Assembly (NCBI GenBank): GCA_009774375.1
Contig: VSNO01000027.1
Coordinates: 1-31,916, forward strand
From: Lachnospiraceae bacterium
GTDB taxonomy: Bacteria > Bacillota > Clostridia > Lachnospirales > Lachnospiraceae
Direction: 5' to 3'
DNA: 31,916 nucleotides
This document shows, piece after piece, positions 17,334 to 26,240 of the stretch (positions are counted from its first letter, which is position 1; each line of letters opens with the position of its first letter). The notes beneath the pieces were generated by a model. It was given only the letters and a program-made list of their open reading frames with translations, had not been told where the DNA came from and ran no database searches. Both the position numbers and the translations under genes were made by a program.

Positions 17334-18941
17334 CTACACGACCACTTCAACGATCGTCTTATCCCCGATCTGCAGCTCCTTCACCCCGATCTCTTTCTTC
17401 TGGTTAAAGTTAAAGCTGAGTAGATATCCTTTCTTTTTGTGAAAGTAATCCAGGTAATCCGCTAGCTGCCGCTCGCCGCGCTCATTGTACTCACTCCCGC
17501 GCCAGATCTTGAGCTCGATGACAAACTGCTCCCCGAGATAGTCCACAATGACGTCCGTGCGCCGCTCGTCCCTTGTCTGCGCTTCGATATAATAGTTGCC
17601 TGTTCCGTTGATGATCGGACGCAGGTAGAGCAGGAAGAACTTGCGGCCGTACGCTTCGACAAACTTCGCATCTTCCTCCCCATAGATGTCTGTAAAGGTC
17701 TCGACAAACCGCCGCAGCACAGTATCCATGTCGAGTCTCCCGTCACGGATAAAACGGCTCCTGTCCCGCCTTGCCATGTCGCCGATCTCCTTAGACGATT
17801 CCGAACCTGATAGTTCTGTCTCCGACAGGAAGTAATTATATAGGCGTGTCTCAAAGATGCGGTTTGCCACACACACTTTCCCCGACCGGCTGACTGCATA
17901 GCCGAACATACTAGCAAGGCTGATCTCCTTCACGTCCTGGTTATACGCAAATTCTTTTCCCTGAAAGAGCATGGACTGGAACATCCGCTTCATCTCGGGA
18001 TATTCATCAAGGTGGCGGATCATACTCTCAAACAAAGGCATCCTGTCTGTCAGGATCCGCCTGACAGCTTCCTCGATCCCTGCCTTCGTCCATGCCCTAC
18101 CCAGATCTTCGAAAAAGTCTCCATCCGCAAGTTCCTCATCAATATATTTACAGATTGACGAGACAAGTATCGGATAGCCAGATGTATACTGATAGATTTC
18201 TCCTGCCATCTCCTGTATATCCATTCCTGTGTGACGATCCGATTCGTATTCTGCCAGCATCTCTGCGATCTGACTTGCAGAAAAACTCATATCGACCTTA
18301 AAGCTTGCCGCGATATTCCACGGACTGTTGTACTGATGCTCCGATTCCCTGCGCAGTTTTAATTTCAGGTTCTTGATGTCATATACTCCTGCAAGGATCA
18401 CCGAGTGGAATGTCGGCGTCTCATCGCGGTCGAGATAATATGCCCTCAATTGCGCCAGAAAGTCGATAAACACCTGATTGTTGGACGCACTGTCTACCTC
18501 ATCGATCATCAGCACGATCGGTTTGGGCGCTCTCGCACACATCCTGCTCAACTGTGTAAAAAGTTCTTTCAGGCTGACATCGTCCGAACCTTTTATCAGT
18601 TGAGACAGCGGTTCGGCAAGCTGCTCCTCGCTGTCCGAACCCATGATCCCTGCCCTCTCGATCATGATCTCCGCAAAAGCGCGGGCAAATACCGGCGCCG
18701 CCGCAAAGTCCTCTGTTCCGATCCTCTGAAAATCCAGCAAGAACACAAAATAATCCATTTGCAGATATTTTGCCAGCGCCCTGAGCGTCGTTGTCTTGCC
18801 ATATTGGCGCCCCTTGTTGATCACAAAATACTTTTTTCTGTCAACCAGCATCGTTTTGATCTGTTCCAGCCTTTGATCCAGCGCTACCATATAGTGCTCT
18901 TGCGGCCTGCAGGCTCCCTCTGTATTAAAATATCGTCTCAT
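17334..18941 (-). CDS. AAA-like ATPase with C-terminal PD-(D/E)XK-type domain
   Basis: The 535-residue protein starts with MRRYFNTEG, the usual opening of this family. A longer frame exists, but GGGAGG nine bases upstream supports the ATG at 18941. Walker A is GRQYGKT (44-50) and Walker B is LMIDEVD (Asp147, Glu148). The C-terminus (about 462-480) carries TDVIVDYLG and FVIELKIW, the Asp...Glu-x-Lys pattern of PD-(D/E)XK nucleases (Asp463 or Asp467, Glu476, Lys478). It is the intact relative of the pseudogene at 8797-9259. It lies 25 bases after the 111-residue gene and is probably co-transcribed with it. The role is unknown; defence or mobile-DNA functions have been suggested for such fusions, but nothing here proves either. 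Confidence 0.88.
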   Translation of the reverse strand: MRRYFNTEGACRPQEHYMVALDQRLEQIKTMLVDRKKYFVINKGRQYGKTTTLRALAKYLQMDYFVFLLDFQRIGTEDFAAAPVFARAFAEIMIERAGIMGSDSEEQLAEPLSQLIKGSDDVSLKELFTQLSRMCARAPKPIVLMIDEVDSASNNQVFIDFLAQLRAYYLDRDETPTFHSVILAGVYDIKNLKLKLRRESEHQYNSPWNIAASFKVDMSFSASQIAEMLAEYESDRHTGMDIQEMAGEIYQYTSGYPILVSSICKYIDEELADGDFFEDLGRAWTKAGIEEAVRRILTDRMPLFESMIRHLDEYPEMKRMFQSMLFQGKEFAYNQDVKEISLASMFGYAVSRSGKVCVANRIFETRLYNYFLSETELSGSESSKEIGDMARRDRSRFIRDGRLDMDTVLRRFVETFTDIYGEEDAKFVEAYGRKFFLLYLRPIINGTGNYYIEAQTRDERRTDVIVDYLGEQFVIELKIWRGSEYNERGERQLADYLDYFHKKKGYLLSFNFNQKKEIGVKELQIGDKTIVEVVV

Positions 18942-18966
18942 TCCCGGCAACCTCCCTGTCAATACA

Positions 18967-19302
18967 TCACATCCGATACACATTTACCACCCTGATGTAC
19001 CACGGATAATCCTTGACGATCCCCAGATGCGCTTTGAGCTGGTCATGCAGTGCGTTCAGCTGTGAAGCCGTGACGATCACCCCGGAATCAGAGCTGTCGA
19101 GCTTTAACTCCAGCGTGTTGCAGCTGCTTCCCATGCGCAATACCCCCTGGTCGGTCAATATGCTGAAATCCAGCACCTCGCCCCTCCTGTTTCTGGACAC
19201 TGTCCCGCCCACGCCAAACAGGCTGACCAGCCTGTTATAAAATTCCGTTCTGTCATCTACCCTGAATCCCAGATCGAAACAGATAAAATGTTCACGCGTC
19301 AT
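18967..19302 (-). CDS. Small protein of unknown function (111 residues)
   Basis: No family was recognised. The sequence is soluble and mixed alpha/beta, with FICFDLGFRVDDRTEFYNRL near the start and a C-terminal DYPWYIRVVNVYRM strand. A convincing GGAGGGG site lies six bases before the ATG. It sits between the Uma2-type gene (45 bases upstream) and the AAA/nuclease gene (25 bases downstream), so it is probably part of the same transcript. Confidence 0.75.
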   Translation of the reverse strand: MTREHFICFDLGFRVDDRTEFYNRLVSLFGVGGTVSRNRRGEVLDFSILTDQGVLRMGSSCNTLELKLDSSDSGVIVTASQLNALHDQLKAHLGIVKDYPWYIRVVNVYRM

Positions 19303-19347
19303 AAAGCCCCTCCCCGTATGAAATGCACTTTCTTTACAATAAGATCT

Positions 19348-19893
19348 TTAATATGCAAAAATATCCTCAAGTGTCATGGTAACCGGAAATGCCCTAAGCG
19401 TGATCTCCTGCTTGAGATTGTAGTGCTCGCTCGTCTCGTCATCGTCCAGTATATAGGACTCCTCAATCTCATATCTGCCGTTTTTCAGATAATAGATCTC
19501 AACGGCTCTCTCCGTGGGAGACACGATCCAGTACTCCTCCACGCCGCTCGCCTCATAGATGTCTTTCTTGACCCCCCTGTCCCGCTTTGCGGTGGACGGG
19601 CTCAGTGTCTCTGCCACAAATTTGGGCGTGCCGTAATAGGAATTGCCCCTGATCTGATTCCTGTCACAGCAGATGATGATATCCGGCTCGAGATAATCGT
19701 CGCTGTCCTTTGAATATTTGTAGTCGATATTTTCCATAAATACCAGGCAGAGGCTGTCCTTCAATCCACTGCTTATTTTCGAAAACATTTTTCCATTGAC
19801 CACACTGTGCCGAAAATTAGGTGCCGGTGACATATCAAAGATCTCTCCGTTAATTTTTTCGTCCCGAATTCGGTCCCGTTTATCCGCCAGCAT
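19348..19893 (-). CDS. Uma2-family (DUF820) putative endonuclease
   Basis: The 181-residue protein matches the Uma2/DUF820 family (PF05685), which has a PD-(D/E)XK restriction-endonuclease fold and mostly unknown biology. Key features are LEPDIIIC with Pro70-Asp71, FVAETLSPST with Glu95, a lysine-rich KRDRGVKKDIYEASG segment, and VEEYWIVSPTE, the strongest family signature. The N-terminus carries the usual GEIFDMSPAPNFRHS. AAAGGAG lies six bases before the ATG. It appears to be the first gene of a run continuing through the 111-residue protein and the AAA/nuclease gene, with its own promoter. Uma2 genes are often multiplied in cyanobacteria and some Firmicutes. Confidence 0.92.
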   Translation of the reverse strand: MLADKRDRIRDEKINGEIFDMSPAPNFRHSVVNGKMFSKISSGLKDSLCLVFMENIDYKYSKDSDDYLEPDIIICCDRNQIRGNSYYGTPKFVAETLSPSTAKRDRGVKKDIYEASGVEEYWIVSPTERAVEIYYLKNGRYEIEESYILDDDETSEHYNLKQEITLRAFPVTMTLEDIFAY

Positions 19894-19948
19894 ATACTAC
19901 TCCTTTCCTGTCTCCCCAAAATATAGTTTTTTGTTTCTCATCACTTAT

Positions 19949-19977
19949 AGTATACACGCTTCGCACGCTTTGAACAA
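19949..19977 (-). promoter_or_regulatory. Predicted promoter of the Uma2 gene cluster
   Basis: On the minus strand TTGTTC (19972-19977) and TATACT (19949-19954) are 17 bases apart, with the ATG about 55 bases downstream. The spacer holds the direct repeat GCGTGCGAAGCGTG. The promoter lies just beyond the terminator of the upstream glycan operon, consistent with a separate transcription unit. Confidence 0.55.
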
Positions 19978-20021
19978 CACCCAAAATTGGCATTTCCTCC
20001 GGGTTCCCGTATACACAAAAA

Positions 20022-20047
20022 CAGCAGCCCGGAAACCCAGGCTGCTG
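20022..20047 (-). terminator. Terminator at the end of the glycan operon
   Basis: CAGCAGCC (20022-20029) pairs with GGCTGCTG (20040-20047). Read on the minus strand the hairpin is followed by TTTTT. It lies eight bases beyond the GH85 stop codon at 20056-20058. Confidence 0.85.
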
Positions 20048-20055
20048 AAAAAATA

Positions 20056-22944
20056 TTATTCCAAAGTGTCCTCCAGACCGAAGACTTCGACTTCGTAGAT
20101 GCGCGCTGCACTGTCGCTTCCCTGTGTCGGCTTATTCACTACGAGCTTGACATACTGTGCCTTCACCGGTGCGAATGCATCATGTGTCGTACCCGCCGTG
20201 TTTCTGGTCACGCTGCGCACTTCCTCAAACGACGCGCCGTCCTCGCTGACCATGATCGCATAGGACTTGGTGTTCATGTCCTTGCCCTCGCCGCCTGCCT
20301 CTGCGTGGTAGACGTCGACTGCGCTGACTGTCCTGACTGCGCCGAGATCCAGTGTGATCTCATGAGGCGCGCTTCCCGTCGCACACCATTTCTTTGTGTA
20401 ATCGCCGTCGACTGCAAACTGCGGCGCCTCGTTATCATTCACATAGGTATCTGCCTCTGTGCCGGCTCCCTGCGAGAGCAGTGAGAGTCCCTCAGACGCC
20501 GCCTCCGTGATCACGATATAGCCTTCCTTTGCCGCCTCGCTGCTGCCGGACTCATTCTCCGCCTTCATGGAAACGGCATAGACGCCCTCCTCAGCATATG
20601 TGACAGACACGCTGTCGCCCTCCGCGGACTCCTTGTCTGAGCCTGTGAGCGTCCATGTGACCTTCTGCGTATTCTGTGAACTCAGGCTCTGGAACGTGAT
20701 GGTCTCTCCCGGCGCTGCCAGCGTGATATCCGCTGTGAACGCCGCCTTCGGGATACTGTTGTCCGGCCAGTCCATCGTCACCGTCGCACCCGTGCCTTCT
20801 GCCAGGAGCGCATTCACGGGAACCACCTCAAATGTGGACTTGTTCGTCTCATCCGTGCGCGGCAGTGTATTGATATAGAAGCTGTTCGTGTTGGACACGC
20901 CCAGGAGCGACTTGGTCTGATCCTGATTGATGCGGTAGACCTCATAGTAATCCGTCTGCACATCGCTGTCCCACGCAAGGCGCACGCCTGCGTACATTCC
21001 ATCCTCGTCAAACTCACTGTCGAGCACCTTCACATTGCTCACCGCGGCAGTCTCCTCGCTCTCCGCCTCGATCATCGTGATATTGCCAAAACGGAACTGA
21101 AGGGAACCGCTGTCCGCACCGGAAGTCAGCCTGTAGGAGATCGCCTTCACGGTCTTGCCGGCAAGCTCCGAGGTCTGGTATGTGACGGTCGTCCACGCAT
21201 CCGCGACTTTCTTATCCCCCTCGAGCACCAGCTCTGAGCCATCATCCAGCGTAAGCACTGCGTCAAGTGCGACCTTGGCGCCCTTTGCCCTCGCGGTGGT
21301 CGTGAACGTCATCTTGTCGGACACGGGAAGATCGGCGCTGTACAGCTTGATCGTAGACGGCACGCCCTGCTTCATATTGCCGCGCAGGATCAGGCTCGTT
21401 CCACCGTAGTATGCGTCTCCCACGTCGAGATCCGCCGCCAGCTTGTTGCCCTCTCCGTCCTCGATGATGTAGCGGTAGGTCGGCAGCATGTCGGACAGAC
21501 TCCGGTTGTTCCAGTCAAGCATGCTGATCAGTTCCCCGTTCTTATAAAATCCATAACCGTTTCCTGTGGAGAAATTCGTCACAAACGGAAGCGTCGTCAG
21601 CGCGGTACGCTCCACGACATAGGTGGAAACACCTCTCCAGTCCGTGTCACCCGAAGCCTCCACATCCGCGGAGGGATCACCCTTCGCGTTCACCCACAGC
21701 TTGTTCTCCTTCTTCCAGAAATCCTGGATCATCTGCGATGAGAAATACGTCCAGCTCGGACAGTAAAGTCCTAATGAAGTGTATGTACCGCCGTCCGGAT
21801 TCTCAAACAGATTCCACTTGATCGGCGTGTCATAACCGTTGCTCTGCAGGTCGATGCCCGCGTAAAGGTCATACGGGTCGATCTCCTTCTCCGCCGCAAG
21901 TTCCGCGGAAGCCTTGAGCAGCTCGTCGGGCGCAAGCTTATCCGTCGTCCACCAGAAGTTCAAGAACATGGAGTCCGCCACATCCGCGCCGTCCACATTC
22001 TTCAGATAGGCAGCGTTCTTCTCTGTCAGGGCGTTCTGCCAGTCCATCTCGCCGTCCACTGTCATGGAATCATAGTACACGAGCTCCAGATCCGGCGCTT
22101 TCTCCTTGTAATAAGAAAGGAATCCCTGCATCAGATCCGCGTGCTCTTTTGTCAGGGACGCCTCGTCTGTCCCCTCTGTCTCCTGGTTGATGAACCAGCC
22201 GTCAAATCCGTAGGTCTCAGCCACCTCGATCAGTTTGTCCACGACCGGATAGCTGCCGTCTTCATTTTTCTGCAGCAGGTCATCCAGCCATTCGATCTTG
22301 CCGCCGTGCGCTGCCTGCGGCATGAACACCGTACCGATCACTTTCACGCCGTTCCTGTGGCCTGCATCCACCACGTCCGGGCTCGGTGCGACGATCAGTC
22401 CCTCTCCCGAAGAACCGCCCCAGTACACCAGCGTATCCACGTACTGCCAGTAGGAGAACGCATTTGCCTCCGCCTTGTTCAGACCATGCGGGGAGTTGCC
22501 GCTGGTGCTGCCGTTCATGATCGAGATCGACAGGATCTTTGTGTCCTTATTCTGTGTCGCGTTCACGGTCTCCAGCGAATCGATATCCGCGCGCTTTGCC
22601 AGCGGAACCGTGCTCACATTGAAGATCAGGTTCTCGTCGTCCGCAGCGTTCCACTCCAGGAGCTGTGCCGGAAACCAGTAGGACGCCTCCGGCTGGCGCG
22701 CCATGGTCATCTCCTTATTTCCGTTCTCCTCTGTCACAGAATACTTCGCTGCCGCCGCTTCCGGCGCCTGCTCTGCAGCCGTCTCCGGCTCTGCGGGCGT
22801 CTCTGTACCCGCTGTTGTCTCCTGCGATACCGCCGTCTGCTGTGTGTCTGACGCCTTGCCGCCTCCGCAGGCCGCCAGACTGATCATCATGGACGCTGCA
22901 AGGATGATGCTGATAACTTTTTTTCCATATTCCTTTTTCCGCAT
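20056..22944 (-). CDS. Surface lipoprotein GH85 endo-beta-N-acetylglucosaminidase
   Basis: GH85 enzymes cut the chitobiose core of N-glycans, freeing the glycan from protein and leaving one GlcNAc behind. The start is the ATG at 22944 (962 residues), with AAAGGAG 11 bases upstream. A 40-codon upstream extension has no such site. The N-terminus is a lipoprotein signal with lipobox LAAC (Cys26), followed by a Thr/Glu/Ala-rich linker (31-66). The catalytic domain spans about 85-420 and includes DGWFINQETEG, where Asn253 and Glu255 are the substrate-assisted catalytic pair. A PKD-like module (PKAAFTADITLAAPGETITF) precedes a C-terminal F5/8-type or CBM32-like domain (about 840-958). It is the last gene of the operon and probably the only exported glycosidase. 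Confidence 0.93.
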   Translation of the reverse strand: MRKKEYGKKVISIILAASMMISLAACGGGKASDTQQTAVSQETTAGTETPAEPETAAEQAPEAAAAKYSVTEENGNKEMTMARQPEASYWFPAQLLEWNAADDENLIFNVSTVPLAKRADIDSLETVNATQNKDTKILSISIMNGSTSGNSPHGLNKAEANAFSYWQYVDTLVYWGGSSGEGLIVAPSPDVVDAGHRNGVKVIGTVFMPQAAHGGKIEWLDDLLQKNEDGSYPVVDKLIEVAETYGFDGWFINQETEGTDEASLTKEHADLMQGFLSYYKEKAPDLELVYYDSMTVDGEMDWQNALTEKNAAYLKNVDGADVADSMFLNFWWTTDKLAPDELLKASAELAAEKEIDPYDLYAGIDLQSNGYDTPIKWNLFENPDGGTYTSLGLYCPSWTYFSSQMIQDFWKKENKLWVNAKGDPSADVEASGDTDWRGVSTYVVERTALTTLPFVTNFSTGNGYGFYKNGELISMLDWNNRSLSDMLPTYRYIIEDGEGNKLAADLDVGDAYYGGTSLILRGNMKQGVPSTIKLYSADLPVSDKMTFTTTARAKGAKVALDAVLTLDDGSELVLEGDKKVADAWTTVTYQTSELAGKTVKAISYRLTSGADSGSLQFRFGNITMIEAESEETAAVSNVKVLDSEFDEDGMYAGVRLAWDSDVQTDYYEVYRINQDQTKSLLGVSNTNSFYINTLPRTDETNKSTFEVVPVNALLAEGTGATVTMDWPDNSIPKAAFTADITLAAPGETITFQSLSSQNTQKVTWTLTGSDKESAEGDSVSVTYAEEGVYAVSMKAENESGSSEAAKEGYIVITEAASEGLSLLSQGAGTEADTYVNDNEAPQFAVDGDYTKKWCATGSAPHEITLDLGAVRTVSAVDVYHAEAGGEGKDMNTKSYAIMVSEDGASFEEVRSVTRNTAGTTHDAFAPVKAQYVKLVVNKPTQGSDSAARIYEVEVFGLEDTLE

Positions 22945-22966
22945 AATATATATTTCTCCTTTGATC

Positions 22967-23031
22967 GCCCTTTCGGGCACAAAACATCGTTCATAAGGAC
23001 GCCCGTGCGCTGACCTGTACAGCCTGTCAGC
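22967..23031 (-). other. Leader hairpins ahead of the GH85 gene
   Basis: In the 132-base gap after GH38, GCTGAC (23009-23014) pairs with GTCAGC (23026-23031). Closer to the ATG, a GCCC-GAAA-GGGC hairpin with a GNRA tetraloop (22967-22978) sits a few bases before the AAAGGAG site. Neither has a U-tract, so they are more likely RNA-stability or translation elements than terminators. Confidence 0.5.
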
Positions 23032-23076
23032 ACACCAGGGCATCCCACATTTACCTGCAGGCATTCGCCCGCAACA

Positions 23077-26000
23077 CTACGGGCAGACTTTCACCGTCAC
23101 CACCTCATACGGCTTCAGCACCACTTCGATCTCATTTCCGGCCACAGCCGCCTCACCCTCGGTCTCCTCGAGCAGATTGCAGATGTACGCCCTGCCAAAA
23201 CCAGTGTTCACTGTCAGTTTTGTCTTCGTGTACGAATTCTCCGACTCATACATACGAATGACAGTCCCGCTGCCGTCCTCCGCCTTTTTGACCGTCTCGA
23301 TAATGACGTTGTCGTGCGCCACGGAAACGAACGAATAGGTCTCCTTCTCCTCCGACTGCGTCTGCACGAGCAGCGGCTGGTTCAGCTTGTATGCCTCGGC
23401 GACGGTTCCTGCTGCGCGCCAGCCCTCCGCATGGGGATAGATCGCATAGGTGAACACATGCTCCTCCTGGTCCGTCGTCGGATTCGGCTCGATACCCGAC
23501 TTGATCAGCGTCAGCGCCATGTTGGAATCCTTCACGGAATGCCCGTACTTGCAGTCATTTAACAGCGAAACGCCGTAATGTCCCTCTGACAGATCCATCC
23601 ACTTCTGTCCGCAGCTCTCGAAGCGCGCCACGTCCCAGCTCGTGTTCTGATGTGTCTTTCTGGTCAGATTGCCGAACTGCACATCGAATGTCGCCTCGTC
23701 CGTGTGCACTGCCACCGGAAAATGCACCTTCAGCAATGTCTGGTGCTCCTTCCAGTCCACATGCGTCTCAAAATCGATCCTGCGGCTGTCCGCGTAGAAG
23801 ATGATCTTCTGATCAATCGTGGACTGCGACGCTTTTCTCGTGATGTCAAGCACCGCACGCACCGCGCCGATCTCCGTCCACTCCATGCGCTCCACATTGT
23901 CCACATCCCAGAACTTTTCCGTATAATAGATGTCAATGTCCCAGTTATCAAAGTAGATCGGCTTATCCTCGTACATGCGCAGAAGGTTTGCACGCTGTCC
24001 CTGCTGCACGATCTCGCGGTCATTTTCCTTGTCATAGATACTCGTGAACATTCCCTGCTCGTCGAGGCTGACCGTATAGAACGGGGTCTCCAGCTGGCGC
24101 TCTCCCACCAGTGTAAACGGTGCTTTCTCCACTGCTGACGCCGCATCGCTGACTGCAAATGACTTGTAGCCCTTTGACGGCAGGCCGTGTACAAACGCAA
24201 TATTGCCATCCTTTGTCTGCTGGATCGGATAGACCACGCCGTCCGCATCCATCAGCACACTGCCCTCCAGGTCGCCCAGGTTCACGATATCATCCCTGAC
24301 CTTGCCTGTGGTGTTGAACACCGTGACCGCCGCGCCGCTTCCCGCGACCGCCTTTCTGCGCTCCGCAGTCATCTCCGAGAGCTGCTCTGCCAGTCTGTCA
24401 TACTCCTCCTTCGTCACCTCATACACCTCGTGAATAGAGGATCCCGGAAGAATATCGTGGAACTGGTTCAGCAGCACGACCTTCCACATCGCATCGAGCG
24501 CCTCCTGCGGATATGCCATATCCGGCGCTGTCAGCACGGACAGCAGCTCCAGATCCATCAAACCCAGCTCAGACTTGCGGTTCGAGCGCTTGTTCCGCGC
24601 CATGGAAGTCAGCGTCCCCCTGTGATATTCGAAGTAGAGCTCGCCCTCCCACACCGGCAGCCGCCTGTTTCCTTCGACGCGCTCTTTCAGCTCGTCAAAA
24701 TAAGTGCGCGCGAACGCCTGACGGACTTTGGGGATCCCTTTTACGCCCTTCTCCATACGGATCGAGGTCTCAAGCATCTCTCTCGTCGGGCCGCCGCCGC
24801 CATCACCGTAGCCGTAGGAGATCAGAATGTCATTGTTGATATCCTTGTTCTGGTAGCGCGTCCAGCCGCCCATGATCGCGTCAGGGTGAAGCATTCCGTT
24901 GTACGTCGTGAAGAAATCCTTGATCGGCTGATGAACGCCCAGTGTCGTGATCAGGTGTGTCAGCACCTCCGAACCGTCGATTCCTCTCCACATCATAGTA
25001 TCGTAAGGGATCTTGTTGAACTGGTTCCACGCAAGCTTCGTGGTCATAAAGTAGTCGATCCCGCACTTTTTCATGATCTGCGGGAGTGCCCCGGAATAGC
25101 CAAACACGTCCGGAAGCCACAGGATCCGGTTATCCACGCCAAACTCTTCTTTGAAGAAGCGCTTGCCGTGCATGAACTGGCGCACGAGGGACTCGCCCGA
25201 GGTCAGATTGCAGTCCGCCTCCACCCACATGCCGCCCTCCGGCTCCCAGCGTCCCTCCCGGATCCGCTCCTTCGCCTTCTCATACAGCTCGGGATAACGC
25301 TCTTTCAGGAAAGCGTAAAGCTGCGGCTGACTCGACATGAACCTGTAGTTCGGATATTCCTCCATCAGCTTCAGGACTGTGGCGAAGCTGCGCCCGGTCT
25401 TCTCCCTTGTCTGCGCGACCGTCCACCACCATGCGACATCGATGTGCGTGTGTCCGATACAGGTCGCGATCACATCCTGATATCCCGCCATGTCAGTGTA
25501 CAGCGCCTTGTCGATATAGTCTGACGCCTCGTTCAGTGTGCGGTAGAACTCCTCGGAGTACGGTGTCCTGAGATCGATGAGGTTCACAGTGCTGTTCAGG
25601 ATCTCCTCGATATCCCTGCGGTTCTTGTCGTCCTCCTCCATTCTGGTAAACGCCTCGAGCGGCACCCACAAATCATAGTAGACCTTCTCGATCAGCGCGT
25701 CGATCTCCTGCATCTCTACGATCAGGTTGAACTCCGTGTGCAGGGTTCCCGTGTACGCCTGCAGACCGATCTCGAGCACCTCACCCTCCTTTGCGGACGG
25801 AGACAGGAAGACATCCCTGTGGTTCATATCGATGCCCTGCACCACTTCCCCGTTCACAAACAGCAGAAACTGCGGATTCTTCGCGTCATCCCACTCATCG
25901 ATCTGAGTGCGCACATGGAGCCACATCCGCTTTCCATCCAGCTCATGAGGCACCTGATACGTCGTCTTGAACCAGTAGTGGCGGTCCTTCCCATACCAGT

Positions 26001-26172
26001 GCATGTTCTGGCAGTCAAAATCCTCCCACGCCGCATTGTCTGCCTCGGCTTCCTCCGGACGGATAAAGTTTCCCTCCTTATACTTCCAGTTATCAATCGT
26101 AAACTTCTGCTTCACTTTTAACTTTTTGAGCTCCTCGCAGATAACGTTGACTCTCTTATCCAAAAAATGCAT
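23077..26172 (-). CDS. GH38 alpha-mannosidase (cytoplasmic)
   Basis: The 1031-residue protein is a zinc-dependent retaining alpha-mannosidase of GH38, expected to trim alpha-linked mannose from imported N-glycan pieces. The catalytic domain starts near residue 235. GHTHIDVAWWW supplies zinc ligands His243 and Asp245, and ILWLPDVFGYS holds the predicted nucleophile Asp355. The N-terminal 150 residues form the beta-sandwich domain seen in bacterial members, and the C-terminal half is the GH38 beta-domain. No signal peptide is present, so it acts inside the cell. GGAGG lies seven bases before the ATG. A short TCTGCA/TGCAGA hairpin (26188-26205) sits just upstream of that site. Length and motifs are normal for the family. 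Confidence 0.96.
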   Translation of the reverse strand: MHFLDKRVNVICEELKKLKVKQKFTIDNWKYKEGNFIRPEEAEADNAAWEDFDCQNMHWYGKDRHYWFKTTYQVPHELDGKRMWLHVRTQIDEWDDAKNPQFLLFVNGEVVQGIDMNHRDVFLSPSAKEGEVLEIGLQAYTGTLHTEFNLIVEMQEIDALIEKVYYDLWVPLEAFTRMEEDDKNRRDIEEILNSTVNLIDLRTPYSEEFYRTLNEASDYIDKALYTDMAGYQDVIATCIGHTHIDVAWWWTVAQTREKTGRSFATVLKLMEEYPNYRFMSSQPQLYAFLKERYPELYEKAKERIREGRWEPEGGMWVEADCNLTSGESLVRQFMHGKRFFKEEFGVDNRILWLPDVFGYSGALPQIMKKCGIDYFMTTKLAWNQFNKIPYDTMMWRGIDGSEVLTHLITTLGVHQPIKDFFTTYNGMLHPDAIMGGWTRYQNKDINNDILISYGYGDGGGGPTREMLETSIRMEKGVKGIPKVRQAFARTYFDELKERVEGNRRLPVWEGELYFEYHRGTLTSMARNKRSNRKSELGLMDLELLSVLTAPDMAYPQEALDAMWKVVLLNQFHDILPGSSIHEVYEVTKEEYDRLAEQLSEMTAERRKAVAGSGAAVTVFNTTGKVRDDIVNLGDLEGSVLMDADGVVYPIQQTKDGNIAFVHGLPSKGYKSFAVSDAASAVEKAPFTLVGERQLETPFYTVSLDEQGMFTSIYDKENDREIVQQGQRANLLRMYEDKPIYFDNWDIDIYYTEKFWDVDNVERMEWTEIGAVRAVLDITRKASQSTIDQKIIFYADSRRIDFETHVDWKEHQTLLKVHFPVAVHTDEATFDVQFGNLTRKTHQNTSWDVARFESCGQKWMDLSEGHYGVSLLNDCKYGHSVKDSNMALTLIKSGIEPNPTTDQEEHVFTYAIYPHAEGWRAAGTVAEAYKLNQPLLVQTQSEEKETYSFVSVAHDNVIIETVKKAEDGSGTVIRMYESENSYTKTKLTVNTGFGRAYICNLLEETEGEAAVAGNEIEVVLKPYEVVTVKVCP

Positions 26173-26187
26173 ATTTTTTCCTCCGTG

Positions 26188-26205
26188 TCTGCATTTTTCT
26201 GCAGA
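26188..26205 (-). other. Small hairpin before the GH38 ribosome binding site
   Basis: TCTGCA (26188-26193) and TGCAGA (26200-26205) form a six-base stem with a six-base loop in the 68-base gap between GH20 and GH38. It lies directly upstream of the GGAGG site and could affect translation or mRNA decay. Confidence 0.4.
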
Positions 26206-26240
26206 ACCCTTTCCTATTCAAAATATAGTCTTATCATCGA

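Noticed and set aside
8797..19893. A mobile element or prophage carrying the accessory block
   Set aside because: No integrase, transposase, recombinase, tRNA or flanking direct repeat was seen. The block may still be an island, but its boundaries cannot be shown from this sequence.
24187..25524. A 445-codon plus-strand reading frame opposite GH38
   Set aside because: It overlaps the catalytic domain of GH38, including the zinc site. Its composition is typical of a complementary-strand shadow.
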